From Streptomyces sp. NBC_01669 (GTDB lineage: Bacteria; Actinomycetota; Actinomycetes; Streptomycetales; Streptomycetaceae), in NCBI RefSeq assembly GCF_026339735.1, contig NZ_JAPEQG010000001.1:8369001-8433000 (forward strand): DNA of 64,000 nucleotides, given 5' to 3'. The notes under the pieces were generated by a model that ran no database searches, was not told the origin of the DNA, and was given only the letters and a program-made list of their open reading frames with translations. This document shows, piece after piece, positions 41,282-49,834 of the stretch. A program made the translations under genes and the position numbers. The stretch's first letter is position 1; each line of letters starts with the position of its first letter.

Positions 41282-43031
41282 GCGCGTGCCGGCTGCCGTC
41301 AGCCCCGCGCGGTCGGCAGCCCCTTGGAATGCACCGAGCGCTGCCCGCCGCACGGCGGGCAGCGCGACCCGGTAGACGCCCCCCCGCCGTACCCCGGACC
41401 CCTTGCACCCAACCGAGGCGCAGGGCCTGTTCCAGCCCGGCCAGGGTGTGCGCCCGCTGAGTGGATTCAACCCCACGACTGATAGCGGCAAGTGACAGTC
41501 CCTCAGGATGTGGCGCGAGAAGGCTGACGACATCCCCCACCTCCTGCGGCTCTCGTTCCAACCGCTGCTGTACCCGGCCCGGATACAGCGCGCACAGCGG
41601 ATTTCCGCCGGAGAGACGGAAGATCTCGTGCCCCTCGAATCCGCCGCCCGCCATCCGGGCGCACTGCTCGCGGGTCAGCCGGCCGAGAGCGACTCGATGT
41701 GCCTCGGCCACCACCTGCGGCAGCTTCTGATCCCTCGCCCGGTACGCCACCACGAACCGAACCGGCAGCGCGGCGCAGTGCCGCGCCAACTGCCGCAGCA
41801 GCCGCAGCACCTGCGGAGCGGCCCGTTCGAGATCGTCGACGAACAGCACGACCGGCCGGTGCTCGGCAAGATCCGCGACGAAGGCACAGATGTCCGCGGG
41901 ACTCGCTTCACCCGCCCTCTCCATGGATCCGTACAAGGACGTCAGCACGGAGGCCACCCCGGGGTGCGCGCCGGCCACCGCCGCGCGCGCCCGGGGCGCC
42001 AGACGTCCCACGAAGTCGTCGATCGGCGCCAGGACAGCGCCGTACGGCCCGCCGAATTCCGGACCGTCCCCCCGTGTGTGAAGAACATGGATCCGCCGGC
42101 CACGCAGCCGGGCCGCCGCTTCGGCCAAGGTCCGGGACAATCCGATGCCCGGCTCGCCGGTAAGTGCCACGACGCGCGGCGCCGCAGGGCCGGGCACCGC
42201 GGTGAGCAGGGCCAATTCGGCATCACGGCCCATGAAGGGCGACTCGTCGGCCACCACGCGCAGAGTCCTGGGGGGAGCGACCGGCGCGGCCAGGGCCTGG
42301 GCGAAGAGTTCGCGCAACGGCCGGTCCGGTTCCGTAGCGCAGGCGTTGAGCAGGGCTTCGCGATACGCGTGGTACTGCCGCACCGCCTCCTCGGGACGCC
42401 CGGCAGCCAGCAGGCACTCGAGGAGCGCCTGGCACACATCCGCGGCCAGTGGATCGACCTGGAGCACCTCGCTCAGCAGCCCGGTCACCACACCGGTGGC
42501 CCGGTCGGCACGGGCCGTCGCCACCGCTCCCCGGCGACGGAGCTCGCGATGGGCCCTGCGCGCTGTCCGGACGAACCCCTCATGGTCGTCGTCCGGCAAC
42601 AGTTCGGGCAGCAGCGAGCGGGCAACCTGCACGAGCCCGTCCGGGGTCGCCCGGTCATCCGACACTGCCTCCCGGGCAGCCGCGAGATCGACCCGGACCC
42701 GGTCCGGGGACAGTGCCACCGAACCGTCCACGCACGACACGAGGTACGAGGAGGCAGCCCTGGCCGACAGATCGGGTTCGAGCGCCCGCCGCACGGCGTG
42801 CAGTGCCACCCGCAGACTCCGGGCGGCAGCGTCCCGGTCGGCATCGGGCCACAGCAGCGCGCCGAGCCGGATCCGGTGCAGCCGGCCCCCCTCGGCGAGC
42901 GCCAGGGCCTTCAGCAGCCGCCGGGCACTCGGCCGGGACCATCGCTCGGCCGGGAGCTCCATGCCCCCGCACTCCACCCGGAATCCGCCGAGCACCCGGA
43001 TGGTGACGTCTTCCACCGTTGACGGGGCCAC
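41274..43031 (-). CDS. SARP-like BTAD/ATPase regulator with defective P-loop and frameshifted C-terminus (SARP2)
   Basis: 585 residues from GTG 43031 (VAPSTVEDVTIRVLGG), behind GGAGGGACTCCG. Seen: winged helix (IRVLGGFRVECGGMEL, LLWPDADRDAAARSLRVALH), BTAD (EEAVRQYHAYREALLNACAT) and an ATPase-like region whose Walker A reads GEPGIGLSRT, with Leu in place of the essential Lys. Walker B VVLFVDDLERAAP is kept. At a run of seven C (41379-41385, G7 in the gene) the frame leaves the family: removal of one base gives GGVYRVALPAVRRAALGAFQ and GAADRAGL, a plausible continuation. No TPR region remains. It may still bind DNA through its N-terminal half. Confidence 0.8.
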   Translation of the reverse strand: MAPSTVEDVTIRVLGGFRVECGGMELPAERWSRPSARRLLKALALAEGGRLHRIRLGALLWPDADRDAAARSLRVALHAVRRALEPDLSARAASSYLVSCVDGSVALSPDRVRVDLAAAREAVSDDRATPDGLVQVARSLLPELLPDDDHEGFVRTARRAHRELRRRGAVATARADRATGVVTGLLSEVLQVDPLAADVCQALLECLLAAGRPEEAVRQYHAYREALLNACATEPDRPLRELFAQALAAPVAPPRTLRVVADESPFMGRDAELALLTAVPGPAAPRVVALTGEPGIGLSRTLAEAAARLRGRRIHVLHTRGDGPEFGGPYGAVLAPIDDFVGRLAPRARAAVAGAHPGVASVLTSLYGSMERAGEASPADICAFVADLAEHRPVVLFVDDLERAAPQVLRLLRQLARHCAALPVRFVVAYRARDQKLPQVVAEAHRVALGRLTREQCARMAGGGFEGHEIFRLSGGNPLCALYPGRVQQRLEREPQEVGDVVSLLAPHPEGLSLAAISRGVESTQRAHTLAGLEQALRLGWVQGVRGTAGGRLPGRAARRAAGSARCIPRGCRPRGADGSRHAPT

Positions 43032-43068
43032 CGGAGTCCCTCCGTGCGCCGGACCATGACGCCGGTTC

Positions 43069-43103
43069 ACGGTAGGAAGCCCGCATTACCCGGCCATTAC
43101 CCG
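43069..43103 (-). promoter_or_regulatory. SARP-type promoter upstream of SARP2
   Basis: The minus strand reads GGGTAA TGGCC GGGTAA, 11 bp (TGCGGGCTTCC), TACCGT (43069-43074). The CGGGTAATG unit is exact in both copies at 11-bp period. The downstream part GGGCTTCC-TAC-GT is almost the same as in the tusA-like/S8A promoter. 37 bp separate the -10 box from the SARP2 start; the upstream repeat overlaps the 3' end of the membrane-protein gene. Confidence 0.72.
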
Positions 43104-44410
43104 TGCGCCTGCCCGTGGGGTTCCGGAAGCAGATGGGGCGTGCTGTCGTCGTCGAGGAACTCCACGACCGCGAGGGCGAACAGCGCCGCGATCGCGATCC
43201 ACACGGTGACGAGCCCCGTCGGCCGGTCCCACACGAGCAGGACCGCGGCGGCGACCACGACGACCGTCCAGTTGAGCCACGGCTTCGCCCGGTGCACCCA
43301 GGCGCCGACCGGACCGCCGGTGAAACCGGCCGCGTCGCGTACGGCGCCGATGCCGCCGTTCCACATGGCCTTGACCCGGGTGGCGGCGCGGCCCTCTCCG
43401 GAGAGCCAGGCCGCGAGCGCCACGACCACGCCGAGCGTGACCACCAGCCGGACCACGGCGCGCAGATAGATGACCAGGGCGTCGAAGACGGCGGCGGCCG
43501 CCGGCTGTGACACCGACGCCGGAAGGCTGTCCAGATAGAAGGCGCGGAACACCCACAGCGCCAGGCCCAGCACCGCACCGCCCACCACGATCGCGAGGGC
43601 CGCCGTGACCAGTGCGCGCCGTCGGCGCAAGGCGAGCAGCACCCCGCCGGCGGCGAGCACCAGGGTCACCACCGGCAGCCAGAACCCGGCCAGTTGCAGC
43701 AGCCGGAACCCCTTCTGGGCCTTGCCGACCGCGTCGGACGTCAGCACGGTGAAGTCGGTGTGGATCTCGGGGATCTTCGCGGCGATCGTCAGCCCGTGAT
43801 CGACGAGGAGCTGCTTCACCCGGTCGATCACCGGAGCGAGATCGATGACAACCGTGTCGTCGGTGAGTTTCACGGCCCCGCCCCCACTGCCGGTCAGCGC
43901 CTTGACGGCCGCGGCGTGGGCGTCGCGGTTGAGGCCGACCCACACCTTCTCGAAGGCGTCCGAGGCCACGAACTTCTCCACGGTCCCGTGCACGAAGTTT
44001 GTGAGGCCCGTGGTGAGCGGGGCGCTCAGCCGTCCCAGCGCCTTGTCGAGGACCGGCCGGTCCGCCGGGGCCACCTCGTCGAGCAGCGCCTTGACGTCCA
44101 GATGTGTCATGACGGCACCGGTGACCCGGTTCGCCAGAGCTGCCTGCACAGCGGGATCCGACGCCAGCGGCTTCATCATCGCCACATAGCGGTCGGTGTC
44201 GCCGACGTCGTTCTTGGCCCAGGCAGCAACGGCGCTCAGCGGCGTGAGGACGGCCGCGACGAGGATCAGCAGCACAGCGAAGAACGAACGGATCCGGGGC
44301 CGGGAGCGCACGGGCGTGCGCGCTTCCAGCTTCGTCACCCGCGCACGCAGCGCGTTCAGTTCGGCGTCGTCCGAGGGGTGCTGTGACTCGTCGTGGTCCG
44401 CTGATGCCAT
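43097..44410 (-). CDS. Integral membrane protein of unknown function
   Basis: 437 residues from ATG 44410 (MASADHDESQHPSDDAEL). Seen: acidic cytoplasmic N-terminus, transmembrane helix near residues 35-60 (FFAVLLILVAAVLTPLSAVA), an extracytoplasmic domain of about 190 residues with repeated VxxLL helices (MKPLASDPAVQAALANRVTG, VIDLAPVIDRVKQLLVDHG), then about five hydrophobic segments (LLQLAGFWLPVVTLVLAAGG, WTVVVVAAAVLLVWD). The architecture is common in Streptomyces but the function is unknown. Same direction as SARP2, 65 bp upstream of it, and divergent from the ketosynthase set. Confidence 0.85.
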   Translation of the reverse strand: MASADHDESQHPSDDAELNALRARVTKLEARTPVRSRPRIRSFFAVLLILVAAVLTPLSAVAAWAKNDVGDTDRYVAMMKPLASDPAVQAALANRVTGAVMTHLDVKALLDEVAPADRPVLDKALGRLSAPLTTGLTNFVHGTVEKFVASDAFEKVWVGLNRDAHAAAVKALTGSGGGAVKLTDDTVVIDLAPVIDRVKQLLVDHGLTIAAKIPEIHTDFTVLTSDAVGKAQKGFRLLQLAGFWLPVVTLVLAAGGVLLALRRRRALVTAALAIVVGGAVLGLALWVFRAFYLDSLPASVSQPAAAAVFDALVIYLRAVVRLVVTLGVVVALAAWLSGEGRAATRVKAMWNGGIGAVRDAAGFTGGPVGAWVHRAKPWLNWTVVVVAAAVLLVWDRPTGLVTVWIAIAALFALAVVEFLDDDSTPHLLPEPHGQAHG

Positions 44411-44777
44411 GTCCCAAGGGGACGCCCTGTGCGTGCGGGCAGCACGGCGAGTTGCTCCGTACGGGGGAGCAGGGGGCTCGCCAGGCGTGAGCCGGTGGTG
44501 CTCCCGTGCTCCTCGCGCCCCCATTCGGCCCAGTGAACGCATCCTCACCGGGGTGACGGCCGTTCGCCAGCCGGCGGGCCCGATCGGTTGCGGGGAGTCG
44601 GAGCAGCGAGTGACGAGGGATGCGTACTCGACGCCGGGGTGCAGCCGGATGCGGGGACGGGTGGCGGTATGCGGACTCACCGCCTCCGGAGGGTGGTCCG
44701 ACCTGGGGGTTCAGCCGTACTTCGCCGGCCGGGAGCCCATACGGACCACGCACAGAGGGCGACGGAAGGAATGGCAC
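44411..44777. other. Divergent intergenic region before the ketosynthase genes
   Basis: 367 bp between the membrane-protein gene and the first ketosynthase gene. No gene, 11-bp SARP repeat or convincing hairpin was found. It presumably holds both promoters. The ribosome-binding site GGAAGGAATGGCAC of the ketosynthase is at its right end. Confidence 0.6.
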
Positions 44778-46007
44778 ATGACGCAGGCTGACACCGGGGT
44801 CGCGGTGACGGGAGTGGGGCTGGTGACCCCCGCGGGCGCCGATGAGCACGCCTTCTGGGCGGGGCTGTGCGCGGGACACTCCGTGGCACGGCGCTGTGAC
44901 GAACTGGCCGGACTGTCGGTCGACTTCGCCTGCCCGGTCGACGGACTCGACCTGGACGCGGCGGTGGGCGGACGCTCGGTGTGGCGGATGGCACGGTTCG
45001 TGAAGCTGGCCCTGATCGCCGCCCGTCAGGCCGTCGCGGACGCCGGACTCTCCCCGGCGGATTGGGACGGGAGCAGGGTCGGCGTGGTGCTCGGCGTCGG
45101 CGTGGGTGGTGTGTCCGTCCTCGTCGACAACCTTCGCAAGCTCGACGGCGTAGGACCTGAGGCCGTCTCCCCGCTCCTGGTGCCGATGATGATTCCGAAC
45201 GCGGCGGCCGGGGAGCTCGCCATCGAGCTGCGCGCCCAGGGCCCCAGCCTGGCGCCCGCCACCGCCTGCGCGTCCGGGGCGACCGCGATCGCGGTCGCCC
45301 GTGACCTGCTGACGAGGGGCCGATGCGATGTGGTCGTGGCGGGAGGCTCGGAGTCCGCGCTGACCCCGCTCGTGGTGGCGGCCTTCGCGAAGATGGGGGC
45401 GCTCTCCACCCGTACCGGTGATCCGGGGGGCGCGTCGCGGCCGTTCGCCACCGACCGGGACGGGTTCGTCATCGGGGAGGGTGCCGCCGTGCTCGTGCTG
45501 GAGCGGACCGCTGACGCGTGCGCCCGCGGCGGACATCCGCGGGCGCTGCTGACCGGCGTGGGTTCCAGTACGGATGCCCACCACCCCACTGCCCCGACAC
45601 CCGACGGGCGCGGTGCGCAGCGGGCGGTGGAGGCGGCGCTGCGCGAGGCGGGCTGGGCGCCCCGCGAGGTCGACCACATCAACGCACACGGCACGTCCAC
45701 TCCGTTGAACGACGCGATGGAGACGGCGCTCATCTCCCGGCTCTTCCCGCACCGGCCCTCGGTCACTGCCCCGAAGGGCGTCGTCGGACACACCCTCGCC
45801 GCTTCCGGGGCGATCGAGGCGGTGGCGACCGTACTGACCCTGGAGCAGGGCATCGTGCCGCCGATCGCCAACCTGGATGCGCTGCCGGACGGGTTCGCGC
45901 TCGACTGCGTGACCAAGGAGCCGCGCCGGCAGTCCGTCGAGCGCGCCGTCAGCCACTCCTTCGGCTTCGGCGGACACAACGTCGCTCTTGCCTTCCAGCG
46001 CGTCTGA
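44778..46007 (+). CDS. Beta-ketoacyl-ACP synthase II-type ketosynthase (KS1)
   Basis: 409 residues. Seen: N-terminal VAVTGVGLVTPAGADEHAFW, nucleophile Cys about 164 in ATACASGATAIA, catalytic His in NAHGTSTPLNDAMET and in KGVVGHTLAASGAIEA, and C-terminal SHSFGFGGHNVALAF. All three residues of the Cys-His-His triad are present, so it is a condensing enzyme, not a chain-length-factor type with Gln. First of four genes in one direction: KS1, acyl-CoA oxidase, ACP, KS2. It condenses malonyl-ACP with an acyl group; which acyl group is unknown. Confidence 0.93.
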   Translation: MTQADTGVAVTGVGLVTPAGADEHAFWAGLCAGHSVARRCDELAGLSVDFACPVDGLDLDAAVGGRSVWRMARFVKLALIAARQAVADAGLSPADWDGSRVGVVLGVGVGGVSVLVDNLRKLDGVGPEAVSPLLVPMMIPNAAAGELAIELRAQGPSLAPATACASGATAIAVARDLLTRGRCDVVVAGGSESALTPLVVAAFAKMGALSTRTGDPGGASRPFATDRDGFVIGEGAAVLVLERTADACARGGHPRALLTGVGSSTDAHHPTAPTPDGRGAQRAVEAALREAGWAPREVDHINAHGTSTPLNDAMETALISRLFPHRPSVTAPKGVVGHTLAASGAIEAVATVLTLEQGIVPPIANLDALPDGFALDCVTKEPRRQSVERAVSHSFGFGGHNVALAFQRV

Positions 46008-46083
46008 CCGGTCGAAGCGCCCGCAGGTCCCGGTGGGAGCGGCGAGGGTGTGTCCTCGCCGCTCCTGCATCGTTCTCCAGTTC

Positions 46084-47946
46084 ATGACCGCAACGATCGA
46101 CAGCACCACCAGCCAAACCGTTGCTGACGTGTTGAGAGGCGTCATCTTCGGCGGCAACTTCCCTCAGGAGCACGGCTTCTGGCGGCGGCTGATCTCAACG
46201 GAACCGTTCCGCCGCCCGGTCGGCGGCGGTCCCGACGAGCGTCTCGCCCTGACGTACGAACGGCTGAGGATCCTCAACAGCGCGCTCGACAGCGCAGCCG
46301 GGCCCGCTGCCGACCCACGCGCCCTAGCCGCCCTGCACGAGTGGCTCGGCCCGGTCGATCCGGCGCTGACCACCGTTGCGGGCATCCACTACAACCTCTT
46401 CCTCGGCAGCCTCCTCGACCACGACGGCGAGAGCCGCCGTGACCTGTCGGACTTCCTCAGGTTGCGGCGCATCGGCACCTTTCTCTGTACGGAGGTGGCG
46501 CACGGCAATGACGCGGCGGCCGTCGAGACCACGGCGACGTACGACCGCGTACGCGACGGGTTCGTGCTGCACACCCCGCACTCCGGGGCACAGAAGTTCA
46601 TGCCCAACACCAGCCCGGCCGGCGGCCCCAAGTCAGGACTGGTCGCGGCGCGCCTGCTCGTCGACGGCGCCGACCACGGGGTCTTTCTCTTCCTGGTGCC
46701 GCTCACCGACGACACGGACGCTCTCCCGGGGGTACGCGTCCGCAGGCTTCCGGCACGCCTGGGCAGCCCCGTCGACCACTGTCTGACCTCCTTCGGCCGG
46801 GTCTTCGTGGGGCGTGACGCATTGCTCGGCGGTGAGCACGGACGGATCGGCGACGACGGGGAGTTCAGCAGCGTTCTGCCCAACCGCAGGCGCCGCTTCC
46901 TCACCTCGATCGCACGCGTCACGGTCGGCAAGATTTCCATGAGCGCCTGTGCGGTCGGCTCCGCGCGCGCGACGCTCGCCGTCGCGGTGCGCTACGGAGG
47001 CCATCGGCACATCTCCGGGCCGCGCGCGACGGAACGGGTGCGGGTGATCGCCCACCGCAGCCATCACGGCCCGCTCGCCGAGGCCATGGCCACGGTGTTC
47101 GCGATGAGCCTGCTGCACCGCAGGGCCCTCGACCGCTGGGAGGGGCAGCTCGGGACCGGCACGGAGACGGGACGGGCCGCGGCGGAGCGGCTGGTCGCCG
47201 TCGCGAAGGGGTGGATCACCTGGCAGGCCCGTGCCGTTGTCGTCGAATGCCGCGAACGGTGCGGAGCGCAGGCGCTGTTGGAGAACAACGGCATGACCGA
47301 GCTGATCACCGGCGTGGAGGCGGTGATCACCGCCGAGGGCGACAACCTGGCCATCCTCGCCAAGGCCGCCGCGGAAATGCTCTTCGCCGCCTCACCGGCC
47401 GCGGACGGTGGCACCTCGGGCCGAGCGACCGGAGAGCTCGCGGACCCCCGGTTCCTGGGGTGGCTGCATGCGCAGGTGGAGGTCATCTGGTTCGCCCGCG
47501 CCAGGGAGCGGATGAGCAGCGCACCGCACGGTGATCCGCTGGCGCGGTGGAACGCGGCGTCCGGGCCCGCCCTGCGGGGCGTCGAGGCGCACGCCCGCCG
47601 ACAGGCGGCCGAGGCGTACGCGGAGGCGGTTGCGGAACTGCCCGAAGGTCCTGGCCGCGAGAGGCTGGCCGAGCTGGAGCGGCTGTTCGCCCTTCAGTGG
47701 GTGGCCCGCAACAGTGGCGATCTGCTTGCCGCCGGCCATCTGACGACCGATCAGGTCACTGCCCTGCCGGAGGCCGTCGAGCAGCTCATCGCCGCCGTCG
47801 CCGGGCATCTGCCCACCCTGATCGAGTCCTTCGCGCTGCCGGGCGAGGTGCTCGCGGACTGGCCCATCGCAGGCGCCGACTATGTCGATGCGTACGACGA
47901 TCCGGAGGCGTCCTGGCACGCCACCGGGGCGCAGGGGGAGCGGTGA
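46084..47946 (+). CDS. Acyl-CoA oxidase/dehydrogenase-like flavoenzyme
   Basis: 620 residues from ATG 46084; the ribosome-binding site is poor and an upstream GTG cannot be excluded. Seen: helical N-terminal domain (HGFWRRLISTEPFRRPVGG), FAD/acyl domain (FLCTEVAHGNDAAAVETTAT, FVLHTPHSGAQKFMPNTSPA), and the C-terminal ACOX block CGAQALLENNGMTELITGVE followed by EGDN, whose Glu is the catalytic base in acyl-CoA oxidases. It would introduce a 2,3-double bond into an acyl thioester. Lying between two ketosynthases and next to an ACP, it could act on a carrier-bound chain, which is inference. Confidence 0.88.
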   Translation: MTATIDSTTSQTVADVLRGVIFGGNFPQEHGFWRRLISTEPFRRPVGGGPDERLALTYERLRILNSALDSAAGPAADPRALAALHEWLGPVDPALTTVAGIHYNLFLGSLLDHDGESRRDLSDFLRLRRIGTFLCTEVAHGNDAAAVETTATYDRVRDGFVLHTPHSGAQKFMPNTSPAGGPKSGLVAARLLVDGADHGVFLFLVPLTDDTDALPGVRVRRLPARLGSPVDHCLTSFGRVFVGRDALLGGEHGRIGDDGEFSSVLPNRRRRFLTSIARVTVGKISMSACAVGSARATLAVAVRYGGHRHISGPRATERVRVIAHRSHHGPLAEAMATVFAMSLLHRRALDRWEGQLGTGTETGRAAAERLVAVAKGWITWQARAVVVECRERCGAQALLENNGMTELITGVEAVITAEGDNLAILAKAAAEMLFAASPAADGGTSGRATGELADPRFLGWLHAQVEVIWFARARERMSSAPHGDPLARWNAASGPALRGVEAHARRQAAEAYAEAVAELPEGPGRERLAELERLFALQWVARNSGDLLAAGHLTTDQVTALPEAVEQLIAAVAGHLPTLIESFALPGEVLADWPIAGADYVDAYDDPEASWHATGAQGER

Positions 47947-48231
47947 AGGCTTCGGACGAGCGAACCGCCGGGCAGCTGTGCCGGGTACGGGACGTGGTCG
48001 GGGCCCTCGGAGTCCGGGTTGTTGTGCTGGCGTACTGGGGCACCGCATCCGTCCTTTCCCGGTGCTGTACGAAGCCGCGGATGATCGTTGGCGAATCGGT
48101 TCGCCGCAAGGCGTAACCGGCAGATCGGGAGTCAGTTACATCGGCGTCGGGACCGTGCGTTCCGCCGTCCCGGGCATCGGCAGAACCTGCATGACGTGCG
48201 AGACCTGTACGACCTAGCGAAGAGGAAGATC

Positions 48232-48492
48232 ATGAGCGCGATTCACCCCAAGATCACCGACGTTCTCACGAACACCTTCAAGGTGCCCGCCGCCGAGATC
48301 CTTCCCGGTTCCACGATGGACAGCCTGGAGATGGACTCACTCGCCGTCGCCGAGTTCGCCGTCATCATCAAGGAGACGCTGGGGGTCGAGGCCGACTCCG
48401 ACAAGCTCTACAAGGACGCCACCCTCGCCGACATCACGACGTTCATCGATGCTGCGGTGAGCGGCGACCCCGCGATGAGCAACGCCCGATGA
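48232..48492 (+). CDS. Acyl carrier protein
   Basis: 86 residues; AGAGGAAGATC precedes the ATG. Seen: four-helix ACP pattern with the phosphopantetheine site in SLEMDSLAVAEFAVII (DSL; Ser about 38) and an acidic second half (LGVEADSDKLYKDATLADIT). The stop overlaps the KS2 start by 4 bp (ATGA), so ACP and KS2 should be made together. The 285-bp gap from the oxidase gene holds no convincing gene. Confidence 0.92.
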   Translation: MSAIHPKITDVLTNTFKVPAAEILPGSTMDSLEMDSLAVAEFAVIIKETLGVEADSDKLYKDATLADITTFIDAAVSGDPAMSNAR

Positions 48493-49712
48493 ACAGGCCT
48501 GCCGTCGCCGTCACCGGCCTGGGGATGATCACCCCGGTCGGCAACGACACCGACACCACCTGGGACGGGGTGTGCGCCGGGGTCTCACCGGCCCGCACCG
48601 TCCCCGAACTCGAAGGCTGCGCGATCGACTTCGCCTGCACGGTCTCCGGCATCGATCTGGACGAGGCGGTCGGCGGCCGTGCGGCCTTCCGGATGGGGAG
48701 GTACGTCAAGTTCGCCGTCCTCGCCGCGCGGGAAGCGGTCGCGGACGCCGGACTGGACCCGGCCGACTGGGACGGCACCCGGGTCGCCGTGGTCGTCGGC
48801 ACCAGCAGCGGAGGCTCCGCGGGCCTGACCGAACAGGCCGTCGCCCTCGACCGGCGCGGACCGGGGGCCACTTCACCGGCGGGGATCCTCCTCACCATTC
48901 CGAACATGCCCGCTGCGGAGATCGCCATCCGGATGGGGGCGACCGGTCCCAGCCTGGCGCCGTGCACCGCTTGTTCGTCCGGGGTCACCGCGCTCTCCGT
49001 CGCCCGTGACCTGTTGGTCACCGGGCAGTGCGACCTCGCGATCGCCGGAGCCACCGAGTCGATCGTCTTCCCGGTCGCCATGACCGGATTCGCCCGGTCC
49101 GGTGCCGCCGCGACGAGGGACGGCGACCTGGCCCGCCTCTGCCGGCCCTTCGCGGCCGACCGCGCCGGTCTCGTCATGGGCGAGGGCGCCGCCGTCATGG
49201 TGCTGGAACGGGCGGACGACGCACGGGCCCGGGCAGCGGTCCCGCGGGCGCTGCTCGCCGGGACGGGCGCCACCACCGACGCCCACCACCCCACCAGTCC
49301 GCATCCGTCCGGCGCCGTCGCCCGGGCCGCGGTCGAGGCCGCGCTGCGCGACGCGGACTGGGGGGCCGAGGACGTCGAACACGTCAACGCGCACGGCACG
49401 TCGACACCGCTGGGCGACGCCACCGAAGCCGCTCTCATCAGCCGGGCCTACCCGCACCGGCCGCCCGTCACCGCCCCCAAGGGGGTACTGGGCCACTGCA
49501 TGGGGGCTGCCGGAGCCATCGAGGCGGGGCTGACGATCCTCACGCTGCAGCGCGGTGTCGTACCGCCGATCGCCAACCTGGAAGCCCCGGCGCCCGAGTT
49601 CGACATCGACTGCGTCACCGAACAGCCTCGCCACCGGCCCGTCCGGCGCGCCGTGAGCCACTCCTTCGGGTTCGGCGGCCACAACGCCGTGGTCGCCCTC
49701 CAGCGCCCGTAG
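48489..49712 (+). CDS. Beta-ketoacyl-ACP synthase II-type ketosynthase (KS2)
   Basis: 407 residues. Seen: VAVTGLGMITPVGNDTDTTW, nucleophile Cys about 162 in CTACSSGVTAL, His in NAHGTSTPLGDATEA and GHCMGAAGAIEAG, and SHSFGFGGHNAVVALQ. Colinear with KS1 over its full length and clearly a paralogue (shared blocks such as VGGRxxxRMxRxVKxAxLAARxAVADAGL, written here as a pattern). Both copies keep the complete triad, so the set holds two active condensing enzymes, unlike KS/CLF pairs of aromatic polyketide systems. Translationally coupled to the ACP. Confidence 0.93.
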   Translation: MNRPAVAVTGLGMITPVGNDTDTTWDGVCAGVSPARTVPELEGCAIDFACTVSGIDLDEAVGGRAAFRMGRYVKFAVLAAREAVADAGLDPADWDGTRVAVVVGTSSGGSAGLTEQAVALDRRGPGATSPAGILLTIPNMPAAEIAIRMGATGPSLAPCTACSSGVTALSVARDLLVTGQCDLAIAGATESIVFPVAMTGFARSGAAATRDGDLARLCRPFAADRAGLVMGEGAAVMVLERADDARARAAVPRALLAGTGATTDAHHPTSPHPSGAVARAAVEAALRDADWGAEDVEHVNAHGTSTPLGDATEAALISRAYPHRPPVTAPKGVLGHCMGAAGAIEAGLTILTLQRGVVPPIANLEAPAPEFDIDCVTEQPRHRPVRRAVSHSFGFGGHNAVVALQRP

Positions 49713-49834
49713 GCATGGGGGAGCGGGCCGGGGCGGGACGGCGGGGGCGCCTGCGGCCCCACCACACCGCCGACCAGCCGCACGGGGCAGCGTGATAGCT
49801 TGCCGAAGCCAGTCAAACTCCACGTAGGGGTCAG

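Noticed and set aside
37547..41533. 1328-codon open frame on the minus strand across the S8B gene
   Set aside because: Antisense shadow of high-GC coding DNA: composition is Gly/Val/Arg-rich with no domain, while the plus strand encodes a complete S8 peptidase with signal peptide and catalytic triad.
43086..46157. 1023-codon minus-strand frame spanning the membrane protein and KS1 genes
   Set aside because: It crosses two genuine genes of opposite direction and a divergent promoter region, and its residues match no family.
47943..48116. 57-codon frame from GTG 47943 overlapping the acyl-CoA oxidase stop
   Set aside because: The GTGA overlap looks like coupling, but there is no ribosome-binding site, the composition is arbitrary and no family is recognised; the real next gene (ACP) has its own strong ribosome-binding site.
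44778..49712. KS1/KS2 as a KS-CLF pair of an aromatic type II polyketide synthase
   Set aside because: Both proteins have the nucleophile Cys (a CLF would have Gln or another residue), they are not adjacent, and no cyclase, aromatase or ketoreductase gene is present.
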